In this document: positions 39,971-48,909 of the stretch, piece by piece
How the letters are laid out: every line of letters begins with the position of its first letter
Numbering within the stretch: the first letter of the stretch is position 1
NCBI RefSeq assembly: GCF_019249725.2
Contig: NZ_CP137559.1
Location: 911,501 to 975,500, forward strand
Reading direction: 5' to 3'
Source: Segatella hominis
Lineage (GTDB): Bacteria; Bacteroidota; Bacteroidia; Bacteroidales; Bacteroidaceae
DNA length: 64,000 bases
The notes under the pieces: generated by a model
The model's input: the letters and a program-made list of their open reading frames with translations, nothing else
Databases searched by the model: none
What the model was told of the DNA's origin: nothing
Program-made: the position numbers and the translations under genes

Positions 39971-40450
39971 TTATACTTCTTTGAGTAGATCATCGAGGAA
40001 TGTATCCAGATCATGGTCTAAATCTTCCATCAGGTCACCACCCACAATAATCGTGTCATCATCTGCCAGATAGAGTTCTCCAAGATTTTCTTTGTCATCA
40101 TCTTCGAGAACAAAACTGTATGGCTTGAGAATTCCCAAGTTATCAACGATAGCTGTGTTCTTTCTCAGAATATCTCTCAAACACTTGGCAACTTCCTCAT
40201 AGAAATTTTCGTCCTTGTTGTCTATCCATTGTTCAACAACGCAGCGAGTAATCTCCTGCTCGTCGTCATTGTATGCCAACAATTCTCCACTATCCTGAGA
40301 ACATCGTACATGAATATCTGTAAGAACAGAAGTTTCATCGAGTTCTTGAGGTGGAAACTTTTGAGCTATCTTCTTGATGAATCGCTCAACTTGCTGAAGT
40401 GTTTGTTCTGTTATTTCCATGTCGTTTCTGTTAGCGTTACTGTCTGGCAT
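39971..40450 (-). CDS. Acidic protein of unknown function
   Basis: 159 aa, very acidic, no signal peptide and no membrane segment. The start MPDSNANRNDMEITEQTLQQ is followed by helical segments and a C-terminal third rich in Asp/Glu (VLEDDDKENLGELYLADDDT, DLDHDLDTFLDDLLKEV). I recognise no family. It is the first gene downstream of the candidate structured RNA at 40491-40675 and has no neighbour within its own operon. An ATG at residue 11 (MEITEQ) is an alternative start. Confidence 0.7.
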   Translation of the reverse strand: MPDSNANRNDMEITEQTLQQVERFIKKIAQKFPPQELDETSVLTDIHVRCSQDSGELLAYNDDEQEITRCVVEQWIDNKDENFYEEVAKCLRDILRKNTAIVDNLGILKPYSFVLEDDDKENLGELYLADDDTIIVGGDLMEDLDHDLDTFLDDLLKEV

Positions 40451-40490
40451 GATATTGATGTTTGTACTTTTATGTACTTATAAAAAGAGA

Positions 40491-40675
40491 GGGGTCGCTC
40501 GATGATGTGATGAAACTCTGAACTTTCACAAGTTTGAGAGCTCTCCGTCTTTGTAATCCACTGGCTTTACAGCTTAGTCGCAAATGCGATTTATATGGCC
40601 CGCCATCAACAAGAGAAGTCTTCTCGGTTTCACGATTTAATATGAAGAGTAACCCGATCGAACCGATACGACCCC
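40491..40675 (-). ncRNA. Candidate 6S-like structured RNA
   Basis: On the minus strand a strong promoter (TTG complement at 40739-40741, 20 nt, TACCTTTG complement of 40711-40718) leads into a region closed by GGGGTCG (from 40675) pairing with CGACCCC (to 40491), enclosing 185 nt. Inside are hairpins GAGAAG/CTTCTC, TCGCA/TGCGA and AACTT/AAGTT. CTCTCTTTTTAT follows the closing stem like a terminator. Size, long closing stem and terminator resemble 6S RNA, but the apparent start lies about 28 nt before the stem, and I cannot verify the family. The open frame over it (40470-40691) looks non-coding. Confidence 0.45.
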
Positions 40676-40757
40676 AAATATTTTTATTCATTTGTCATGT
40701 TTTACATTTGCAAAGGTAATGCTTTCTTATGAAATAACCAAATATTTTCTCATTTTT

Positions 40758-41396
40758 TTATTTGCATTCTTCAATTTCTTTCCAGATGCTTTCAAATGTT
40801 CTTCTTAATTCTTCTTTGTTTTCTATAATACCCCTCAGTTCCTTTAATGCTTTTTCATTGGGTGAGTTTGGTATCCAGAGTTTGATATACCCATTGTTGG
40901 AGTATTTTTCTTCCATGTGCTGAGAGAATCTGAGCCATTGGTTTTCTTTATCTTTCTCTGCGTAATTTTCTATTCCATATTGGATAGCTCGCAGGAAAAT
41001 TTCATGAGCTTCAATATCTCTGTCTGCTTCTGCTACGATTTTCCCATAAATACTTCGGGGCTGTCTGCTGGAAGATGCTCGATGATCTTCTACAGCTTCT
41101 TTCATGATTTTGATTTGCTCTGGCTTGAACCAACGCTTCAATCTTTGATCACTCTGGAGTATCTTACCACTTGTGATATGGTGTATGGCTCTTGGTCCTT
41201 CCATTCCTAAATCATGATATGCTGCTATCACATATACCATGTTTATGTCTGCACCTGTCACTTCTGCCAACTTGATGGAGTTTTTGATCACTCTATTCAC
41301 GTGGCGTAAGCCATGACTCGTTCCGAATGCATTGTAACGTGGAAGAATCTGTAGCTCGATGAATTCCATTATTTCAAGATTTACCTGTTGTTTCAT
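40758..41396 (-). CDS. HD-domain phosphohydrolase
   Basis: 212 aa. The metal-binding HD residues are visible as SHGLRHVNRVIKNS (His), AAYHDLGMEG (His-Asp, about 59-68) and AEADRDIEAHE (Asp, about 122-132), with the intermediate His in VEDHRAS. This is the arrangement of small HD hydrolases acting on nucleotides or phosphomonoesters. The C-terminal 60 residues are helical. It starts 8 nt after menA in a porin-menA-HD operon. Substrate unknown. Confidence 0.83.
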   Translation of the reverse strand: MKQQVNLEIMEFIELQILPRYNAFGTSHGLRHVNRVIKNSIKLAEVTGADINMVYVIAAYHDLGMEGPRAIHHITSGKILQSDQRLKRWFKPEQIKIMKEAVEDHRASSSRQPRSIYGKIVAEADRDIEAHEIFLRAIQYGIENYAEKDKENQWLRFSQHMEEKYSNNGYIKLWIPNSPNEKALKELRGIIENKEELRRTFESIWKEIEECK

Positions 41397-41404
41397 AAGC
41401 TTTG

Positions 41405-42328
41405 TTATATAAATATCACAGAAAGTATGGCTGCAACTGATAGAAGGCCAAAAACTAAAATGTTGCGGGCTGTCAAGCCGAGTACCTGATTTAATTTTGC
41501 TCCCTTGTTGATTCTTTTCATCTCTTGATAGGATTGCCGGTGTAATATGATATATATAAGGTATAGAGCATACGTCGGAATTAACTTGTCGGTTTGATAT
41601 GAATCGAAGAATACGCGGATGATCATGATACCTGCAGCGATGTATCCTATTGATTCGTATAGTCTTCTTGTCTTGCTTTCTCCCAAACGTACTGCAAGGG
41701 TTATCTTGCCGTTGCTCCTGTCATTGTCAATATCTCTGTAATTGTTGACTATCAATAGTGCGTCTATTGCTAAGCCGCAGGCTATGGATGATGCGATCAC
41801 TTCACCTGTTGGAATTTGTTGGTGGAGAGGCATGCAGACGTAGTACGTACAGCATACAGGAATGATACCGAAAAACAGAAGTACTAAAATATCACCCAAT
41901 CCGTGGTAGCTGAATAATGTGGTGTAGAGAAAGCAAAATACGACACATGCTATTCCCACCATCACCATTTCCAGTCCTCCGTATAATATAAGTGGTATTC
42001 CTGTCATACATCCCAAAAGGGTTGTAATGAGGATTCCCCACACCATAGCGTCGGATGTTATCCATCCTTCCGAACATGCTCTTTTAGGACCTAATCTCGT
42101 CTCGTCATCATTACCTTTTTTAAAATCAAAATAGTCGTTGACAAGGTTTGAATCTATCTGCATGATCCATGCAAATAGCAAACATAAGATTGCAGGAATC
42201 CAATTGAATTGTTCGCTTGTATTTCGCCACGCGAATGCAGTTCCTATCATGACAGGAACTGCAGCCGCTGAAAGCGTCTTGGGGCGTGTTGCTAAAAGCC
42301 ACGCTTTTACAGAATTCGTTTTTACCAT
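41405..42328 (-). CDS. menA: 1,4-dihydroxy-2-naphthoate polyprenyltransferase
   Basis: UbiA-family membrane enzyme that prenylates 1,4-dihydroxy-2-naphthoate in menaquinone synthesis, 307 aa. ATRPKTLSAAAVPVMIGTA (about 13-31) is the MenA N-terminal signature. The two Asp-rich prenyl-diphosphate sites are NDYFDFKKGNDDETRLGPKR (about 64-83) and NNYRDIDNDRSNGKITLAVR (about 190-209). Eight or nine hydrophobic segments are visible. It begins 4 nt after the porin stop. Other men genes are not in the window. Confidence 0.94.
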   Translation of the reverse strand: MVKTNSVKAWLLATRPKTLSAAAVPVMIGTAFAWRNTSEQFNWIPAILCLLFAWIMQIDSNLVNDYFDFKKGNDDETRLGPKRACSEGWITSDAMVWGILITTLLGCMTGIPLILYGGLEMVMVGIACVVFCFLYTTLFSYHGLGDILVLLFFGIIPVCCTYYVCMPLHQQIPTGEVIASSIACGLAIDALLIVNNYRDIDNDRSNGKITLAVRLGESKTRRLYESIGYIAAGIMIIRVFFDSYQTDKLIPTYALYLIYIILHRQSYQEMKRINKGAKLNQVLGLTARNILVFGLLSVAAILSVIFI

Positions 42329-42332
42329 TTTA

Positions 42333-44693
42333 TTAGTTAAAGAAATTCCAACTTACTCCAAATCTGAATACCCTTCCATTGATAGGGTAGTGAGGTGTCA
42401 AGAAATAATTTCTGTCTCCCTGTCCGGCGTTGATGTGACTCATCATGACAAAGAAGCGGGTATGCTTGATGAATGCATTGGCATAGACATTGACTATCGG
42501 ATAATTGCCTACCTTTACGTTCTTGTCACCATTTCCCTGGACTACATATTGTCCCATATATGGAGAATAGTCGGGTGCAGTGTAGCTCGTGAAATATCGG
42601 GCATCTGCACCTAAGTCTATATGCAAAACTTTTGCGATAGAGAATTTGATATATAAATTGGTGTAGATATCCAAGTCTGGTACCGGTACAACTTCTTCCT
42701 TGCTTGAATGCTGGTATGTAATTACATTTTCCCAATTCAGTATGCCCAACTTAAAGTCCTGTTTTAATTGTGCAGTAAGTAAATTGATAGGACTGGAACT
42801 CTGCATAGGAGTTACTGTAACGCCAGTTCTCAAACCTTCATCGGTAATGCTGTAACTCTGACTCAAATAAGTATAATTCTTGATTTCATCAACGGCAACA
42901 CGTAACGAAGTGCGAGTCTTGTTGAACCTTAATGTTCCCATGATGCGGGTATGAATGATCTTGTCGAGATCGTTTTCCCACCAGAGGTGTCGAGAATGAT
43001 ATTTTCTATAGTAAAAAGATGGATTTTCGCGATGGAAGAAAGCATCTCCTATAATTGAAAGCGTATCTCCAAGGAAAGGGATATTTACATCCAGATTTCC
43101 ATCTACAGCCAAAGTACCCGCATCTTCGCCTGCGATACCTATTTCCGCAATGGCATTATAATGTAATAGCTTTCCTTGTTTTTTACTGAGTTGACCACCA
43201 ACACTAAGTGTATGTTCGTTATATTTTTCTATACCGCCCTCCATTGTAGGCAAGTCGAAGTGGCGCATGTCGTAACTTGCAAAAGCTTTGATGCCAGCTT
43301 TGGCCCATTTGCTGAAGCCCTCTAAAGTGGCTAATGCAAAGGTATTCTTCATTTCCCAATGGCGGGTCTTGTCGTATATAGAGTCTCCTGTCAACTTACC
43401 CACGTTGTAGTATTCGTTTAAGTAAAAGTTCGCTGGGGTCTGATAAGCAGTGTATATACGCTTGTAATTGTCAAATTTGAGCGTATGGATAAAACTTGTG
43501 ACTGGTACGTACTCAGTTTTATAGAACAATGAGTCTTCCTTGGCCTTCTTTTGGATGGCCAATAAGCTATCAGCAGCAGCTTTACCGTTGACTGCTATTC
43601 TGGTTGTATCTGTTTTCAAAGAGCCTGCATTAGCTTCCACTGCAGGTTCGTTGCCTGCAATTTTAGCGCCTTCTGGTCTTCCGGAATATTTGGCTTGTTG
43701 AGCTTTATCAAATTCCTTCTCGTTAAATTTCTTTCCGGTTTCTTTCGCCTTTTTTATGGCTTCTTCTTTAGCTTCGCTTTCAGCATTATCTTTTGCAGAC
43801 TCCATAGCGAATTTCTTGGCCTTGATTTCTTCTTCTGTCATTTTTACTTTGCGTTTGAAACCTAAGCTATAGCGATGAGATAAGAAGATATGCTGATTAT
43901 CGTTTCTGTTCCAGTTCTTCTCTAAAACAGTTGGAATCTCATTTTCTGAAAATGTTTCTTCGAAAATTTCCGGGTGCTTGATATAGTCATCATCTGTAAT
44001 ACCTCCATTCTCTGTCACCTTCTGGTGGAGAGTACTAAGAAGTAAATGTGCCTGATATTGGTCACCAATATAGGAAGCCCACATGGTATATTTGAAATGA
44101 CTGGTACTTTGTGCGTTATAGTAACCACGTCCGTATTTGTAGTCGAATTTGAATCCTGCTCCCAATCGCTTATTGGCATTGACTGCAAAGATGGCATGGA
44201 AATCGTCCTCACCATTCGTGCGGTCACCACATGAATTGAGTGTGATGTTGGTTATTGGTGAGTATGTGTTGGTGAAATGAAAATCACTGACGGGCGTGTT
44301 GAAATATGAATAAGGTTCTGTGAAAAGGAATTGGCCCTGAGTATTTCTGCGATCAATGAAAATACGTCCTATTCTCGGAGAGCCCATGTTACCTAAGGTG
44401 TTGTATTCTCCGCGAAGTCCTTCTGTGAAAGTCGTATTCATGTACATATGCTGAAGTGTATCTACAACAGCATCTTGCTGGTCGCCGAATCTTTCATCTA
44501 CCGTCCAAACCTTAATTCCTTTAGGAATTTCCTGATTAGAGCCGAGTGAATCTGTACTTATTCTTCTTTCGGAAGCTGGGCGGAAATCTCCATCTTCATT
44601 GATTGAATTAAAATCAGTTTGTGCTGCAACCGAGGTAGTTGCAGCACAAAATAGCATTGTAGTGAATATTTTATTCATTATGTAGGTATTCAT
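42333..44693 (-). CDS. Putative outer-membrane porin (Bacteroidetes type)
   Basis: 786 aa. A signal peptide (MNKIFTTMLFCAATTSVAAQ, residues 6-25; the ATG at residue 6 is a likely start) leads into a region with DGDFRPASERRISTDS. The barrel has many alternating aromatic strands ending in FRFGVSWNFFN, the terminal-Phe/Asn signal of beta-barrels. A charged insertion at about residues 275-370 (KKVKMTEEEIKAKKFAMESA, EAIKKAKETGKKFNEKEF) is unusual and probably extends into the periplasm or outside. It matches what is annotated as 'putative porin' in Bacteroidales. Cargo unknown. Confidence 0.82.
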   Translation of the reverse strand: MNTYIMNKIFTTMLFCAATTSVAAQTDFNSINEDGDFRPASERRISTDSLGSNQEIPKGIKVWTVDERFGDQQDAVVDTLQHMYMNTTFTEGLRGEYNTLGNMGSPRIGRIFIDRRNTQGQFLFTEPYSYFNTPVSDFHFTNTYSPITNITLNSCGDRTNGEDDFHAIFAVNANKRLGAGFKFDYKYGRGYYNAQSTSHFKYTMWASYIGDQYQAHLLLSTLHQKVTENGGITDDDYIKHPEIFEETFSENEIPTVLEKNWNRNDNQHIFLSHRYSLGFKRKVKMTEEEIKAKKFAMESAKDNAESEAKEEAIKKAKETGKKFNEKEFDKAQQAKYSGRPEGAKIAGNEPAVEANAGSLKTDTTRIAVNGKAAADSLLAIQKKAKEDSLFYKTEYVPVTSFIHTLKFDNYKRIYTAYQTPANFYLNEYYNVGKLTGDSIYDKTRHWEMKNTFALATLEGFSKWAKAGIKAFASYDMRHFDLPTMEGGIEKYNEHTLSVGGQLSKKQGKLLHYNAIAEIGIAGEDAGTLAVDGNLDVNIPFLGDTLSIIGDAFFHRENPSFYYRKYHSRHLWWENDLDKIIHTRIMGTLRFNKTRTSLRVAVDEIKNYTYLSQSYSITDEGLRTGVTVTPMQSSSPINLLTAQLKQDFKLGILNWENVITYQHSSKEEVVPVPDLDIYTNLYIKFSIAKVLHIDLGADARYFTSYTAPDYSPYMGQYVVQGNGDKNVKVGNYPIVNVYANAFIKHTRFFVMMSHINAGQGDRNYFLTPHYPINGRVFRFGVSWNFFN

Positions 44694-44779
44694 TTACTAC
44701 TTTCTTATTCCTATATATATGGTTTTCTCATGATTTTTGAACAGACAAAACCTAATATCATTTCTTAAAATCTTAAATG

Positions 44780-45076
44780 TTATTTCTTAAATAGTCTGAG
44801 ACAGACTTCAATAATTTTAAGAACAACTCCTATAATCAGTACAATGGTACTTGCAGTTTGATATTCTGTTTGAGTCCAAAGAATGAGTCCGATGACAGCC
44901 AAAAGCATGAATGCAATATTAAGCTTGTTTCGAACTTTCAGCATCTTGTCTCTGCCATCATAGTCAATGAGTCGTCGCTGGCGATGTTGGGGTCTGACGG
45001 CATAAGATGTCTTTGTTTCGTTATTCTCGTTGGATTCAGTATTTACTGTATCCTGTATCTTGTTATCTTCTTGCAT
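44780..45076 (-). CDS. Small two-span membrane protein
   Basis: 98 aa. A polar N-terminus of about 50 residues (TESNENNETKTSYAVRPQHR) is followed by two hydrophobic segments (LNIAFMLLAVIGLILW and ASTIVLIIGVVLKIIEVCL) and a basic tail. No family recognised. It lies 31 nt downstream of the DUF4468 gene on the same strand and is probably co-transcribed with it. Confidence 0.7.
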   Translation of the reverse strand: MQEDNKIQDTVNTESNENNETKTSYAVRPQHRQRRLIDYDGRDKMLKVRNKLNIAFMLLAVIGLILWTQTEYQTASTIVLIIGVVLKIIEVCLRLFKK

Positions 45077-45107
45077 TTTGAAAGAATTGTATTAAACAAC
45101 TTGAAAG

Positions 45108-45986
45108 TTAATTTTTAACTAATGCTTTTATGTCGCTGAAAATCTGATCCTTACGATCAATAGTTCCCTTGCGGAATTTGCCAAAGATGCGTGCTAAGCC
45201 ATTCTTTTTCTTATTGAGTGCATAGCGATCAGAAATTACTTTTTCTGCTGGCTCCTTAAAACCAGTAGAGCGTCCTTCTTCATAATTATAGATGATTTTT
45301 GACAATGTAACGGTCAAAGAGTTATCTGCAATTTGAGCAACCAACAGATATCTGAATTCTGTTCGGTCAAGTGAAAGGAATGACTGGCTGAAAACAAGCC
45401 ATTCATCCATAGTATTTGCTATGATATTCTCTTTTGGATTGACAAGTGCAACTCTGCTTGCTATATTATTTTTGTCTTGTGTTAAATTGCTGAAGTAATT
45501 GTACACAAGATCATAAATCTGTTTCGCAGATTTCCCGTTAGCATCTGTTTGCATGGTAAATTCGATTTTGCCATTTTCATCAGTTGGTATTGCGCCCTCC
45601 AAATACTTCGGGTCATCTTTCAGTGTAACACCATTTTTAGTAACCGTTTTCTTGGCAACTTCAGTGCGCTTTTCTACTTTAGGGACAATCCAACCTTGGT
45701 TTGTCTCTGAAGGAGCATTGGTGCTTTCTGTATTCTTTTGCTGATTTTTGACTACGATAGTTTTACCATTAATCGTAGTAGATGCTGGCTCGTTTGCAAT
45801 GGATGGTTCCAGTTCTTTATCTGTACCTTTCGCTTTTTCTGCGGCAGCCTTTGCTTCTTCTACAGCTTTCTTGGCTTCTTCCAATTGTTTTTGAGCTTGT
45901 TCCAACTTTTGTTCTGGTGTCAAAACAGTCTGTGCTGACATCATTAAAGGGAGAAACATGAATATTGTGAAAAATACTTTCTTCAT
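45108..45986 (-). CDS. Secreted DUF4468-domain protein
   Basis: 292 aa. A signal peptide (VFFTIFMFLPLMMSAQ) is followed by a short coiled coil (EQKLEQAQKQLEEAKKAVEE, about 25-52) and a Pro/Thr/Ser linker. Residues about 125-245 resemble DUF4468, a TBP-like fold found in secreted Bacteroidetes proteins (GKIEFTMQTDANGKSAKQIY, NIIANTMDEWLVFSQSFL). The C-terminus is basic. Function unknown. A tRNA-Ser gene lies just upstream. Confidence 0.78.
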   Translation of the reverse strand: MKKVFFTIFMFLPLMMSAQTVLTPEQKLEQAQKQLEEAKKAVEEAKAAAEKAKGTDKELEPSIANEPASTTINGKTIVVKNQQKNTESTNAPSETNQGWIVPKVEKRTEVAKKTVTKNGVTLKDDPKYLEGAIPTDENGKIEFTMQTDANGKSAKQIYDLVYNYFSNLTQDKNNIASRVALVNPKENIIANTMDEWLVFSQSFLSLDRTEFRYLLVAQIADNSLTVTLSKIIYNYEEGRSTGFKEPAEKVISDRYALNKKKNGLARIFGKFRKGTIDRKDQIFSDIKALVKN

Positions 45987-46057
45987 GATTATTTTGTTTT
46001 TAGAATCTTTTCCGCTCGGTGAATGGCGAAAACAGAATGGTTATAAATGATATGTGC

Positions 46058-46145
46058 GGAAGATGAGGGATTCAAACCCCCGATACCCCGTAAGGGGTAT
46101 ACCGGATTTCGAGTCCAGCGCATTCGGTCACTCTGCCAATCTTCC
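46058..46145 (-). tRNA. tRNA-Ser (anticodon CGA)
   Basis: 88 nt. The acceptor arm is GGAAGAT (from 46145) with ATCTTCC (to 46058). The anticodon arm is CTGGA-CTCGAAA-TCCGG with anticodon CGA. There is a long variable arm (TACCCC/GGGGTA) and a T arm with GTTTGAATC. The long variable arm and CGA identify serine (UCG codons). CCA is not encoded. Confidence 0.95.
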
Positions 46146-46360
46146 ATTCTCTGGTAATTTAGCATGATATATATTCATACTTACCTTTAAACATTGCAAA
46201 GATAGTGTTTTTTGATGTTATAGCAAAATTTATGACGTATTTTTTAACAATATTAACCTCAGTTTCTTTGTTGTTCATTCAATGGACAAGTTCAATTGGT
46301 GTTTTGGATCATATTGTAAAAGATGAAGGGGTGGTATTTTTCGGAGATACTGTTGCTATT

Positions 46361-46512
46361 TGACTTGTTTTCTGATGCGAACTGACTTGTTTTCTGATGC
46401 GAACTGACTTGTTTTCTGGTGCTAAGTGACTTGTTTACTGGTGCTAAGTGACTTGTTTACTGGTGCTAAATGACTTGTTTACTGGTGCTAAATGACTTAT
46501 TTATTGTTGCTG
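46361..46512. repeat. Seven 22-bp tandem repeats in the tRNA-Ser/htpG gap
   Basis: Units start at 46361, 46383, 46405, 46427, 46449, 46471 and 46493 (last one partial). The consensus begins TGACTTGTTTACTGGTGCTA. Copies drift progressively from the GATGCGAAC form to the GGTGCTAAA form. There are no spacers, so it is not a CRISPR. The 490-bp gap holds nothing else except the htpG terminator. Confidence 0.88.
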
Positions 46513-46568
46513 TTTCCCTTTATTTCTTGAATTTGTAATCTATGATTCTGATTTGTAAACATAAAAAT

Positions 46569-46607
46569 CCCCTCCTGGAAAGCATTTGATTGTCTTTCCG
46601 GGCGGGG
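46569..46607 (-). terminator. Terminator of htpG
   Basis: On the minus strand CCCCGCCCGGAAAG (complement of 46594-46607) pairs with CTTTCCAGGAGGGG (46569-46582), followed by ATTTTTA. Confidence 0.8.
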
Positions 46608-46635
46608 AATTATTATATTCGGTAGAATAAATCTA

Positions 46636-48693
46636 TTATTTGATCATATCAACGCTGCGCTTCAAGAATGCTTCGAGGCCTGCGCCCTTAAGCATACCGT
46701 TTTGCAGCAAAGCAAGGTCAATCAGTTGGTGAACGATATTGTTGTCCTTGGCGTAATTGCCTATGATTTCATCACGCTTACCTTTTTCATCGCTGATAGT
46801 CTTTTCGGTTTGATGAACATCATCCTTTTCCTGCTGGGTAATCTCCTCTGGTTTCTTCTTGGTCTGTTCCTGATGAAGAACTGCCAATCGAGCCTCCTGA
46901 CCCTTGATCTCTGCCAAGATAGGCTTGAGTGCTTCTGCAGTATTGCTTTCTGAATCAGCCAAAACATTCTTTATCAGAGTATGGTCTGAGTTCAAGATGA
47001 TGGTGTAGCTGTCAGGCATCTCACCATAGAAGTTCATACCTTGCTGGAACTGACTCATGGTCTTCATTCTGCGCATCCACTCGTTTTGTGTGATGACTAC
47101 CGGTTTGCTGTTCTCACCCAAAGCTTGCACTTCAACGGTGAATTCCGTTTTTTCTATCTTAGGAAGTTGTGAACGGAATACTTGTGTCAGATTGTCGGTC
47201 TGCTCATGATTGAGGTCTGTCTTTTTGGCATCTTCTTTCACGATAAGGCGCTCAATTGTATCAGAATCAACGCGAACAAAACGAGATTTTTCAAACTTTT
47301 GTTCAAGCATGTTCACCATTGGGGTATCCAACTGTCCATTCATCAAGAGCACAGAATATCCCTTGTCCTTTGCAGCCTCGATATATGAGTACTGCTCCTC
47401 TTTGTTGTTGGCATAGAGATAAATCAGGTTGCCTTCCTTGTCAGTCTGGTTGTCCTTGATGACGGTCTTATATTCGTCAAATGTAAAGTACTTACCATCT
47501 ACGTCCTTAAACAAGGCGAAGTCTTTAGCTCTATCATAGAAATCTTCCTTAGACAACATACCGTAGTTGATGAATATCTTGAGGTCATCCCATTTCTCTT
47601 CGTATTCCTTGCGGTTTTCCTTGAATATAGAATTCAGACGATCTGCTACTTTCTTTGTAATGTAGGTAGAAATCTTCTTGACGTTGCTGTCGCTCTGTAA
47701 GTAACTGCGGCTTACGTTCAATGGAATGTCTGGTGAATCGATGACACCATGAAGCAAGGTGAGGAACTCCGGTACGATACCCTCAACTTGGTCAGTAACA
47801 AAGACTTGGTTGCAATACAACTGTATCTTATTGCGTTGCATGTCGATACTGTTCTTGATACGTGGGAAGTAGAGAATACCTGTCAGGTTGAATGGGAAAT
47901 CTACATTCAGGTGAATCCAGAACAGAGGCTCGTCAGACATAGGGTAGAGGGTACGATAGAAATTCTTGTAGTCCTCGTCTTTCAATGTACTTGGAGTCTT
48001 AGTCCATAAAGGCTCTACATTATTAATAATGTTATCTTCCTCTGTTTCGACATTTTTTCCATCCTTCCATTCAGTTTTCTTTCCGAATGCCACAGGTACG
48101 GCCATGAACTTGCAGTACTTGTTCAGCAATTCCTGAATCTTGTTTTTCTGAAGGAATTCCTTGCAGTCATCTGCTATGTGGAGGATAATATCCGTACCTC
48201 TCTCGCTCTTTTCTGCATCTTCAATTTCGAATGCAGGAGAACCATCGCAGCTCCATTTTACGGCTTTAGAGCCTTCTTTGTAGCTCTTGGTAATGATTTC
48301 CACCTTGTTGGAAACCATGAAAGAAGAATAGAAGCCGAGTCCGAAGTGACCAATGATAGCATTGGCATTCTCCTTATATTTATCAAGGAAATCAGTAACA
48401 CCTGAAAAAGCTATTTGGTTGATGTATTTATCTATTTCCTCTTCAGTCATTCCGATACCATGATCGCTGAAGGTCAATGTACCAGCATTCTCGTCAAGAG
48501 AAACTCTTACTATAGTGTCTCCAATTTCTCCCTTGAAATCACCTTGAGCAGCAAGTGTTTTCAACTTTTGTGTGGCATCTACTGCATTTGACACCATCTC
48601 ACGGAGAAAGATGTCATGGTCTGAATAAAGAAACTTCTTGATGACAGGAAAAATATTTTCTGTCGTTACTCCAATATTACCTTTTTGTGCCAT
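46636..48693 (-). CDS. htpG: Molecular chaperone HtpG (Hsp90)
   Basis: 685 aa ATP-dependent chaperone. N-terminal GHKL ATPase motifs: FLREMVSNAVDATQKL (about 29-44), DHGIGMTEEEI (about 79-89), GHFGLGFYSSFMVS (about 116-129) and GTDIILHIAD. The middle-domain catalytic region IPLNVSRSYLQSD contains the conserved Arg. The C-terminal dimerisation domain contains an extra charged helix (QEQTKKKPEEITQQEKDD, about 605-640) typical of Bacteroidetes HtpG. Confidence 0.97.
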   Translation of the reverse strand: MAQKGNIGVTTENIFPVIKKFLYSDHDIFLREMVSNAVDATQKLKTLAAQGDFKGEIGDTIVRVSLDENAGTLTFSDHGIGMTEEEIDKYINQIAFSGVTDFLDKYKENANAIIGHFGLGFYSSFMVSNKVEIITKSYKEGSKAVKWSCDGSPAFEIEDAEKSERGTDIILHIADDCKEFLQKNKIQELLNKYCKFMAVPVAFGKKTEWKDGKNVETEEDNIINNVEPLWTKTPSTLKDEDYKNFYRTLYPMSDEPLFWIHLNVDFPFNLTGILYFPRIKNSIDMQRNKIQLYCNQVFVTDQVEGIVPEFLTLLHGVIDSPDIPLNVSRSYLQSDSNVKKISTYITKKVADRLNSIFKENRKEYEEKWDDLKIFINYGMLSKEDFYDRAKDFALFKDVDGKYFTFDEYKTVIKDNQTDKEGNLIYLYANNKEEQYSYIEAAKDKGYSVLLMNGQLDTPMVNMLEQKFEKSRFVRVDSDTIERLIVKEDAKKTDLNHEQTDNLTQVFRSQLPKIEKTEFTVEVQALGENSKPVVITQNEWMRRMKTMSQFQQGMNFYGEMPDSYTIILNSDHTLIKNVLADSESNTAEALKPILAEIKGQEARLAVLHQEQTKKKPEEITQQEKDDVHQTEKTISDEKGKRDEIIGNYAKDNNIVHQLIDLALLQNGMLKGAGLEAFLKRSVDMIK

Positions 48694-48840
48694 AATTATA
48701 TGTTTTAATTTAAAATTTACTATTCATATGTTTTTGTGTTTGCCACTTACAAAAGGCGTGCCAAAGAGCGATAAAATGTTTCTTATTGTATCTGAAATGT
48801 TTCATTTATGACTTTTTGGCTCAAATTATTTCTTATAAAA

Positions 48841-48871
48841 TTTGGTTGCTTTGTTTTTTTTATTACCTTTG
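48841..48871 (+). promoter_or_regulatory. Promoter of the ECF sigma factor gene at 48910
   Basis: TTTG at 48841-48844, 19 nt, TACCTTTG at 48864-48871, then C; this leaves a leader of about 30 nt. Confidence 0.7.
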
Positions 48872-48909
48872 CAAGAAATTTAATGATAAACTTTTGAAAC
48901 AACACAATC

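Noticed and set aside
40470..40691. 73-codon open frame on the minus strand
   Set aside because: It overlaps the candidate structured RNA with closing stem and terminator, and the peptide looks random.
46361..46512. Possible CRISPR array
   Set aside because: Repeats are directly abutting with no spacers, drift in sequence, and no cas genes are in the window.
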